From Apodospora peruviana (lineage: Eukaryota > Ascomycota > Sordariomycetes > Sordariales > Lasiosphaeriaceae): DNA of 64,000 bases. Position 1 is the first letter of the stretch. The number at the start of each line of letters is the position of its first letter. The translations under genes and the position numbers were made by a program. The notes below the pieces were generated by a model, which had not been told where the DNA came from, made no database searches, and worked only from the letters and a program-made list of their open reading frames with translations. Where the stretch lies: NCBI GenBank assembly GCA_033439685.1, contig JAUEDM010000002.1, positions 1,736,001 to 1,800,000 on the forward strand. Reading direction: 5' to 3'. This document shows, one piece after another, positions 55,201 to 64,000 of this stretch.

Positions 55201-58200
55201 AAAGAAAATGTAAGCCTTTGTGGAGAAAGGCCAGGCCAACCCACTCACCACTTACACAGTGTCTTGCAGTCTCCAACGACACTATATGCTTACTGGCTCT
55301 CTTGTTGCATTCTGGGATCGATGATCTGGCCAAGGGATGTCCGGCTAGGTTCAACGGCTCTCTGAGGCGTGGCATCATCTCATTGCAAGGCATGTTGCAG
55401 CTCCAGCCAACAATTCAGATGGAACATCCTCAATGACCTTACTCGTCGCTCCTCGACCAACAATCATCAACCTTTCCGATCATCCCGGAGAATGGCCTTC
55501 TCGGTGGTGGTGGAGGAGGGCCAACCAGAAAAGTCAATCCTAGACATTGGTCAGGCCTCAAGAGGCAAATCCTCGCTGCAGGTTACTAGCCTATCTTGCT
55601 CTCCATATGGCAAAGGAAGCTCAGCTGCATGTGTGTGTGGTGAGCATAGTCATTGTTTTTGCGTGTCCGTCCAATATCCATCATCCGTCCAGTCCCATGT
55701 TGCGGCTCACCGCCTCCAGGTAGAAGTTGCTGGTGGATAGAATATTCTGCTAGGCGGATGTTCTACTGGTCCGACGAAGCACAACAGTAGCAACCATATT
55801 TTGGCCCGGAAGCCGAGTGGTGCGTCTGGTGATGGAGACTGGTGCATCCCACTAAAGCGGCAGTTTTGCCTGGCGAGTGAGGAGGCGGATGGACGGCCGG
55901 GAGAGTCTCCTCCGGCTTAACTGGCTGGTCTTCTTCGATGCGGGCTGTATGTAGACAGACTTGCAGCGACCGACTGCAAGTTGCGATCTGGATCGGACCC
56001 CGCAACGCCAGTCGGTGCGATTATCCGCTGCTTATCCACGCATCTTCGTTGGGCCATCATGTGCAGGTCAGACGCCCTAACTGACGGGTTTGGTGATGCT
56101 GGGGGGCTTCTGATACTGCACGACGACAAATCCTCCCGATCGGAGACTGATGGACCTCCGCGATTGGCCGTTGAATGACGACCTTTGCAACCAAAAGCAC
56201 TTCGCAAGCTGCAAAGAGGTAAGCTCGATGTGTGCTGTGAAAATATCTGCGCGCATTGGATGGCTTTAGCAGGCCGAGCCATATGGATAGGTACTGCGGC
56301 AAGCCCCCTTCGTCAGGGGAGGAGCCAGATGGTCGCGTCGGTATTTTGAAAAGCTGAGGCGTGTCATGCTCCGACAGACCGGTGCACGATTTAGTCGTAG
56401 TCCGGTAGTCTGTTGCTGTGAGCCGTGAATGGCGATGGCGATATGGGGTTGAATGAAATCAGTTGGGTTAGGGGTCGCCGGTGACGGACTCGGAGTGCAT
56501 GAATGATGAAGACAAGCTCTGCTACCCTATTACTTAGTAGAGTTAGCACAGCAGGCGGGAAGAGTGAGGAGGTTGTTTTTGGGAGCCACCGGGCCGCGGA
56601 GGATCGACACTTGTCCGAAGCTGCCCGGAGGTCAGTTGCTAACGGAAGGAGCGATGCGCTCATCGAGCCCAAGGCCCGGTGGAACGTTCCATTAATCCAT
56701 TTTGCCCGCCGTCCTCGGTCCCGGCCCCGCCTCTGCTACCAGGTCCTCGTCCTGTGGAAACAAGCACTGTAGGTGGCCCTCTAATAACTTACCTACCTTA
56801 AGGTAGCTTTGTATACGGATAGCGTGTTCTGAACCTTGGTTGCCTACCATAGCTACCTACCTACCTGGTAGTGCTGTTGGTAATCTGTAGGATGGCGGCT
56901 TTTCTCTCGGCCTGTTGTGGCAACCAGCCCTTCTTGGTCCATGGATTCTATCTAGCACATTGGACAAGATCGTCAGGTGATTGGGAGTCGGCCTGTTGGG
57001 GTCGAAAACTTTAAAAAACTTTATCTTCAAGAATAGAAACAGAACACCAACTACTGTGCCTCCCAAGACAAGCCGCTGATGCTATGTCCACTCACGGCAT
57101 CTCCCCCATAGCAGCAGTGGGCTGGAGATTTGTTGGACCATGGATGGCAATTTCTGAGCTCCATTGCATGCCATGCTCAGCAAACCCTTTCATGACGGGG
57201 TTTGTTGACACGAACGCGCGTGCGGCACGGCCAGGAACCGGATCACGCATTGAATCTGCCCCTCCGGTAGACTAATCACGACCTTGATCCGTACTAGCAT
57301 GGGGATACAGCGCAGTTCAGAGTGCGACCCGTAGATGAATGGTCGCAAACTGACCGTCCCAAAGTGAGGTTAGGGATCATGGGGTAAAGTTGGGGTTGGC
57401 TTAGGCGAACCGAACAAAGCGGTGAAGGTCTGGCTGCCTTGTTGAATGAACCCCGGGATGCGATTCCCAGAACCGTCAGTTATCCATGTGATTGTGCGGT
57501 GCGTTGCGACCCTGGGAAAAGTGCATTCTCGACGACCTATCTCGACCTGAAGCTCGCGATGCATCTTCTCCCCTGTCGAGTTAAAGAGCGTGAAGCTTCA
57601 GGATGCAGGATCAGGCGTTGCGACGGCCGGATTGGTCACTGAATGGATCGTGCATCCATCCAGACTCCCGTCTCCAAAGTGACGAACAAAGGTCGGGGAG
57701 AGAGGTTTGTGGTTGAGAGTCCCGTCGCCAGCAGAGGGACCAGGGTCAGAGCAGGGGTGCGAGGGCCTGAGACGGGAGACAAGCATTCCAAAAATGGACA
57801 CGAGAAAATGTTTGTTTCATCCAACCAGAGCCAAGAAAGGTCTGTGGGGCAGACAGCCAAGAAGAACAAAATCCGATCTTTCCAGGTATTCGACAAGGGT
57901 CCTGCACGACACCGAATGCGGGCCCGCTGCCAGATGGGATTTCCCCTGGGCCTCACGGGGCAGCAGGCGTCTGCTCCGCCCTCAACGGCTGGCAGAAAAC
58001 TGACAACCGGGGCGGGGTTAGGACTAAAGACCAACCAACCTCACCCGGGGCATTGAAGCTCGGCACGATGCCGTTATTCTCATCTGGCATTTTTGCGCGA
58101 GAGTGAGACCCCCTTTTGACATTTTCTCTCTGTCTGTCAGACCCATCTCGGGCATGGACCGTGAGACGACTTGTCGCCATCACAGCAGTCGCACCACGGT

Positions 58201-61200
58201 AAACATTGTCATGTCAGAAAACATCCCAAGCTACCTACGGATACCATAGGTACCTTAGTTAATACATCGCCTCGGTTGTTCGGACCTCTACCGAGACACC
58301 AGCAGCTGTCCTTATTAGTCAACAAACGCCCGAGATATGCTCCACGGTGCCACTTGACCTTGAAGCGGAGTGGATTATTGTCTGCTTTAGCTATCCAGTA
58401 GCGTACAATGTCCCCCTGGTTTGTTTGTAAGTGCGGTACTTCTAGTGGATGAGAGCAGGGTTGTAAAAGCCAATGGTTTGAGGGAATCAAAGACTCAAAG
58501 TAAGAAAAACACTGGCAAGTGCCTAGCGCTACCTTAAGTGCAAGGAGAAAACTGAGGAAAACAAAGATGAAGTATTGTACTATGGGGCGAAGTCCCGAGC
58601 TAACATACTTTCAAGTCCTGAACTGTAGGCAACGAACAATGTCACAACAACACATCCTTGTGAGGTATGCCGAGAAAGCCGGTCTCATCCCGACAGCCAG
58701 GGCGTGCGTGCTCAGTGCTCAGTCGCGCTCTGGGTGTGCTGGTCGGCACCGCGTCGAAGAATTAGGGTTATTATTGCGGGACGCACGATTGGCAGAAAGG
58801 CTTGCTCTTGTTAAACGGCCTGGATTTGGCAATTTGGGCTTCTTATAGCGGACTGCAAGAAGTTCATGATCCTCAGATCAGGACACCGCGTCCGTACGGT
58901 ACGGAGAGAACTGGGTGCCAATACATAATTCAACGGGGTTGCAGTGGACGACCCTTCAGTCATGTTGAAAGCGCGCGGGATCATCCCGCACATCGTCGTC
59001 AACCGGGTTGGCTTGGGCCTCGTCGTCCACTTGAAACAGCGTCTTGCTCTGCCCACGGGCCGACAAAAACAATATGACGTGTGGCCCTCATCCTAGCGTA
59101 CGAGGGGTATAGTGTACTATGCCCTGTACGGATTACGGGTTACGTATAGCTCCTGTCCCTGGTGCTTATTCAAGGGTCTGTACTCTGTCCTTATTAGGGT
59201 AGAACTGCTTGCTTGGCTTGGTGACGGCGAGGTGGGACCGGAGCCACTGTCCTGTTCAAGCAGTTCATCTTCCCTCACCCATGGTGAACGATGAGGTTAA
59301 TGCCCCGACATCCGGCGGGCCTCTCACCCATCAGTCCCATGGGTGACTGCTCCGGCTACCGTCTGAATGGCACTATGCGAAGCTCTGTTAGGAAGGTCTT
59401 GATCCTCTCGAGCCATTACTCACTCCTCCCGCGCAACGCTGCCTATTCCGAGACTTTTTGTTAGTACGATTATCGCGAAACCTAGGCAGGCCTGACAAGA
59501 GTGTAATAACCCAGTGGCAGACCTCGAGATGGGTTTCGGCAATGCCCCATTGAGTGACCAAACCCCAACTCTTGCCTGCAGAGAAAAAGGATGGAAGTGG
59601 TTGGTGACAAGCCAGCATGAAGGGACCGATGCCACCACACTGCAAAGGTCGTCGTGCTGCAACAGGAAGAACCACAGCCGATGCTCATCTACCAACCATC
59701 TTGCCCCGCCCAGAAAGGGAAAGCTGGTTGTAGAAAGGGCACTGCAATGGTAGAAAGAGGCCACTCCGCGAGGCCGAATCGCTTTAGCCGGCTGCGTTAA
59801 CAGAATGCAGCGAAATAGGTGGAATGTAGCATTGCCATCCTCCGCCCCATCCTTACAATATACGTAAAAGCGACTGAATTGAGATTGAAGCAGTCGACGT
59901 GTTCTCGGGGCAATGCAGGTCTAGCAATGGCGGTGGCCAAGAAGGTAACAAGCCAGTAAGTCAGAGTGCTCCATGTTCGGTACCTATGCGAGCGCGTCAG
60001 ATTCAGGTGAAGGCTGCGCCCATCGAAAATTTCGTCAAATCATCGGCATTACGTCGCCGCATTTGTGTGTGTGTGTGTGTGGAAAGGTGAGCGGTTGATG
60101 GTTGGTGGAAAAGGACTCGCAGTGCGCATCGCGAAGGGTCGCTGTTCGAGGTTCCTGGGTGCCTGCTGGCGCTTGGGGGTCCTCAAGACCGTGCTCGATA
60201 ATCCGTACAGTATCCAGGTCTTGACTCAGTTATCTCACTGGAAATAAAACAGCTCAAAGGTGACTTGAACAAAGTGGTCAAGTTTATGATGGTGTGCGTC
60301 TGCAGGCAAAGGTATCTCCGTCTCGCTGTGAGCCAGCCAAGAGGGAAAGGGGATCACAAAACAGCAAAAGCGAATGCGGTTTAGTTCTACCTTGGGGAAA
60401 AGGGGGGCCGGCACACCAAACCCTTTCGAATCGACTCGGAGAAGCCCAGTCACGCCAGTGCAGTTGCTCCGCCTCAATCGTGTTATTGTCGCAGGGTGCG
60501 ACCCGACATTTGAAGTCAATGTGAGGTTCAAAGCTACCGCCGCCTTTTTCTCGCTTTGGGATTGGGGGTTCGCTGTTCCTTGGATGCAATTGGTGGGCAA
60601 AGGGCCAACCAGGCTCGTTGCAGCACCACCCTCGGCCTCCACGTTCCTGCCTCGACAACGCTAAACAATTCACGTCGTGAAGGTTGGGGAAGGTCTTATG
60701 ATGATGGGCCGCAATAGCACTCGGACGGTTTACTGTATGAGGGTGGATGATCAGCCTCACATGAGATCACCAAATTGGGGCACTAGGTTCTTGTAAATTG
60801 TGAATCACCAAAAGAATCCAATTAATTCTAGTAGATATCTAGTACCTGATTGATGAAAGCAGTCATGCCTCATCAGGTACCTTATAAAGTTTATGGCTGA
60901 CAGTGTGGCAGATGGCTTTTCACACAGACCCGATACTGTTAAGTTCATTTTTGACAGCGGACTGTCTGTTTGCTTCCACGACCACTTCGATGGTACGGAT
61001 ACAGATCCTGCATGTTTTGGAATCAGCCAAGTTAAAACCGCGCGAACGTCTCAAACCCACAACGCACTTGAACACAGACACCTCGAAGGCTTTGTAAGGT
61101 ACCGTATGTACAATAGCCTTTGCCTCGGTGTTGAATGGGCCCTGCATTTCAACTAATAGGCATACTTGTGTAAAATGCAACTGCACTTTATTTACAATTC

Positions 61201-62797
61201 TCCCGCAAGAACCCTCGACTCAGTTTCTATCTTCTCTCATGGACTCAAGCCGACATCCATCCCCGACCTTAGCTCGCCCGTAGTGCTACCGGACTTTCGC
61301 CGGGCTCCATTTCTCCATGTTCTTTCATCAATTTTACTTTTGTCATCATTGGATCGTGTCAAACTGTAGACTGTCGGCATGTAGCGCCTTCTCTGATGTA
61401 TCATGTCCCAGGACAATGGCACGAGTGCGGGCACGAAGGGTTCCAGGTTCCCGTCAGCGTGGTCATCCACAAAGTTCATGGTGCCTTCCTTGTGTGATGT
61501 GGGCCGTGCGTGTTTCCTTTCCTAGTGTTCTGATTTTATCGGTGGACTAGTCAAAATGGGGCTTAGGCGCTTGTCTCTTTTTCTCCGGGATCGCTGCAGT
61601 TCCCTTGTCCACCCTTGTCCTCAGAAAAGCTTGGCCTCGATGCTTTCCTGATTGGGCAAGTGCCTCCATCTCACTCACTGCGCCCGTGGTGTCCACCGCC
61701 TTTCGCCCTGGCTGCCGCAGGTGACGGTCACCCTAGTCAGGACTTCGGGGCCTTTTTGGCGGCAAAGGGCGGTACTGGCGGAATCTGATGGTGTCTTGTC
61801 ACGTCCACCGCTCCCCTCCACCTGCAACCAGGACCTGCCGACCACCGACCGGGAAGCGCCTGCCTACCCTCCACTTGACAAGTCAGATGGGCGCTATTTA
61901 ACACTGGCAGTCCCCCGGGCCGTCGCTTCGTCCCTTTTTGACTTCCGAGATACATCATCTACTTTTGAATCCAGCCTTGCCGCTGCCAGCTCTGCCGCTC
62001 ACATTCGCTTTTAGCAACCCAACCCAAAGGAAGTCCTCGAGGCTCCTGTCATTCGCTTGTTTCTTTTTGTCATTCTGGAGGATTTTAGAAAGGAGAAGTC
62101 AACACCATCGCTCAGTTTTCCACTCAAAGTTCCAGCTCATGCCAAATTTCATCCTTGACTGAACCTGGAATCGAAACTGTGCAACCCGCATTCTGCCCGC
62201 CAAACCCGCCAGAACCACCAAGCTAAATCAACTTCGCCAAGCTTCAGGATATAGTTCTAACCCACATGTCCTCCTGCATTGTCTAGTTCTCTTTTTGGCT
62301 CTCTTCACACGCTCGCTGAGTTTCAACCTTATTGTCGCCTCGACTTTCGAAAGGCACCAACTTTCCACGATCGCTACCGTTGAGACGGGGAGGACCCACT
62401 GAGGAGGAACTCGAAGGTCGCTGAAGGAAGGAGGACGAGCCCGCTTTCGCTATCTAGCACAACTTGGCACTGGACTACTAGGCTGCGTGTTTATTACACA
62501 CCGCACACCGTCGCCTTCGAACTATTCCTCGGCTTTTTCGCTGATCGGCTATACCAGCTTGGGGTTCGGGCTTGTGTCTTGGATATATAGCCAGTCTTGG
62601 GTACGGCCCTACGGAAGCCTTCTTGGCCTTCACACATCACGTTCGCTACCATATTTTCACCATCACAGAGTCCTTTGTGTCTCTATTTCATGTTAGCTTG
62701 TCCCTTTCATTACCTATCCCTCACGTGGGACATGTTTGTTGGATGTGAAGCTAACTTGGCTCAGTTCTATCGTTAATTACATTACCAAGTCTTATCA
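52211..62797. other. Gene-poor region, about 10.6 kb
   Basis: No frame longer than about 160 codons and none with recognisable domains on either strand. Contents noted: the 21-bp minisatellite at 54142-54210, a C12 run at 54944-54955, TACCT-AGGTA motifs at 54328-54341 and 56794-56805, and a (GT)n microsatellite at 60064-60081. The right end (about 61.2-62.8 kb) is pyrimidine-rich and is probably the promoter and long leader of the zinc-cluster regulator. Strongly decayed genes with several introns could be missed. Confidence 0.5.
54142..54210 (+). repeat. 21-bp minisatellite, three exact units plus a partial
   Basis: Exact units GCTTACAGGCCCTAAAGAAGG at 54142, 54163 and 54184, followed by GCTTAC. 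Because the unit is 21 bp, the forward frame 54000-54224 reads as a heptad repeat LQALKKG, but that frame has no other support as a gene. Confidence 0.9.
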
Positions 62798-64000
62798 ATG
62801 GCTGGTCCCGGTGGTGGTCCTCCACGACGGAGGTTAGTTAACTATACCCATGACTTCTCGTGCATCATGGATCTCTCGCTGACATAGCCACTCTAGCCAC
62901 ACGAAGTCTCGAAAGGGGTGTGATAACTGGTAGGTGATCGACAATATTTGAACTCCCTTTCACACTTATGCCTGTGTCTGTGTCCATACTGACCGTAAAC
63001 AGCAAGCGTCGCCATATCAGATGTGATGAGAACTTCCCTCAGTGGTACGTGTCCCTCCAAGACTTGTTCGTAATGATGTGACTAACTCATTGCTTAGCCG
63101 CAACTGCACGAAGCACAAGGTCCGCTGCCCGTACCAGGACATTCCCGCCCCTGAGGACCGAGCTGGCACCCCCGACAAGCCAGACCTGATGTGGACCCGG
63201 GATAATGAAGCGGCGGTCGACGAGTGGAAGCGTACGGAGGTGTTTCCCTTCCCGGAACTAAACATCTATCCGACCCCTTCGCCGGAGCACATGAGCGTGG
63301 ATGACTTGCGCTTGATTCATCACGTCGCCTCGATCAGCAGCCAGATGAAGGAAAGTGGGGCCGACGGGTTTACCCTGTGGACTCGACAGATCCCAACGTA
63401 AGCTTCGAACTCGACGCTTATTGAAACCACGGGTGATGGGCGCTGACAAGTTTGCTGTAGAATCATCAAGATCGGGGCTACCCATAGCTATGTTATGCAT
63501 GCTCTGCTTGGTTTTTCCGCCATGCATATCGCGTGGCTGACAAACTGCCCATTAGTCGGAAACATTTCTTATGAGCACCGTGGGATCGCCTTGAAGGGCC
63601 TACAGGAAGCCATCGATAGCTTCTCTAGACAGACATCTGACGCCATCCTTGCCGCCTCTCTCGTTCTCTCGTGGCAAGCCACAGATTGGTAAGCAATAAA
63701 CTGCAAGTATCCGGGCTACACGAACACGGGCTAACCTGCACTTTAGGCGAAGCTGGACCCAGCTGATGCAAGGTACCTCATCGGTAAGTGGATTGCAAAA
63801 TATAAATTGGGTTTACAGCGCTAACTCGCGCAGGTCATCGAAGCCATGGATCCCTGGAAGGAAGAATCCGAGTTCCTCGACTTCATTGCCGAAAGCAGCA
63901 CGTTCCCTACTGGTCCCTCATCCCCGGCTCCGGACCACAAACCGACTAAGCCGTGCAAGGAAGACACGGATGCCTTGGAGAGGACCTTGCAGCAGCTCCA
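62798..64000 (+). CDS. Zn(II)2Cys6 transcription factor, N-terminal part (3' partial)
   Basis: Seven exons are visible: 62798-62832, 62897-62929, 63003-63044, 63098-63397, 63461-63688, 63747-63783 and 63834-64000 onward. All introns have GT donors and AG acceptors and keep phase. ATG 62798 gives MAGPGGGPPRR, then the zinc cluster C-x2-C-x6-C-x6-C-x2-C-x6-C (GCDNCKRRHIRC, NFPQCRNCTKHKVRC). This is followed by a Pro-rich linker and MSVDDLRLIHHVASISSQM, leading into a helical region (YVMHALLGFSAMHIAWLTN) typical of the fungal regulatory domain, including the UPC2-like group in which the same H-K-SR-GC-C-RR-I-CDE pattern occurs. It should bind CGG-type DNA sites in the nucleus; target genes are unknown. 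The gene continues beyond the window. Confidence 0.92.

Noticed and set aside
57643..58056. 137-codon plus-strand frame
   Set aside because: An equally long frame lies on the opposite strand; no motifs or splice signals, so probably chance.
60284..60760. 158-codon minus-strand frame
   Set aside because: Two other frames are open over the same interval, there is no motif, and residue use is atypical.
1..64000. CRISPR array, prophage, bacterial operon, rRNA or biosynthetic cluster core enzymes
   Set aside because: None of the required signatures (regular direct repeats with spacers, phage structural genes, PKS/NRPS/terpene motifs, rRNA sequence) were seen, and the organism is clearly eukaryotic.

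Overview
This window is nuclear DNA of a filamentous ascomycete, most likely a Sordariomycete and plausibly Sordariales. The evidence is short introns (55-95 nt) with GTRNGY donors and CTAAC-type branch points, very long serine/proline-rich proteins, fungal-specific families (an SSH4/EAR1 SPRY adaptor, a Dcr2-type phosphatase, a Zn(II)2Cys6 regulator, a repetitive F-box family), AT-rich degraded repeats, and wide intergenic spaces. There are no bacterial-style operons. Assignment below class level is inference.

Layout. 1-202: C-terminal end of a gene entering from the left. 1621-3508 (-): calcineurin-like phosphoesterase of the Dcr2 type, four exons with a 15-nt first exon. 3.9-6.4 kb: degraded repeat island with two diverged copies of one element and AT-rich blocks. 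7396-12096 (-): 1566-aa disordered protein ending in a methyltransferase-like fold. 12.1-21.2 kb: large gene-poor stretch holding a tandem duplication that carries a tRNA 3'-half. 21247-22625 (-): SAP-domain THO1-like RNA-binding protein with an RGG tail. 23790-25473 (-): SSH4/EAR1-like endosomal SPRY protein with PPxY motifs. 27728-29119 (-): conserved single-pass membrane protein. 31695-33428 (-): proline-rich disordered protein. 37684-38565 (-): endonuclease/exonuclease/phosphatase-fold enzyme, divergent from 40362-41201 (+), a small acidic protein ending in an RVxF-like motif. 44000-49777 (+): 1905-aa DH-PH RhoGEF-like protein. 50682-52210 (+): F-box pseudogene broken by one frameshift and three transition-type stops. 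52.2-62.8 kb: second gene-poor stretch. 62798-64000 (+): N-terminal part of a Zn(II)2Cys6 transcription factor running off the right edge.

The genes do not form an obvious pathway cluster. They are mostly housekeeping or signalling genes (ubiquitin-linked membrane trafficking, mRNP export, Rho signalling, phosphatase signalling) set in ordinary fungal euchromatin, with small islands of decayed repeats. I did not find a convincing new multi-gene system. The most interesting leads are the tRNA-tail tandem duplication, the decayed F-box gene with RIP-compatible lesions, a dispersed TACCT-AGGTA palindromic motif confined to intergenic DNA, the methyltransferase fold with an eroded cofactor loop, and the DDGI repeats in the RhoGEF.
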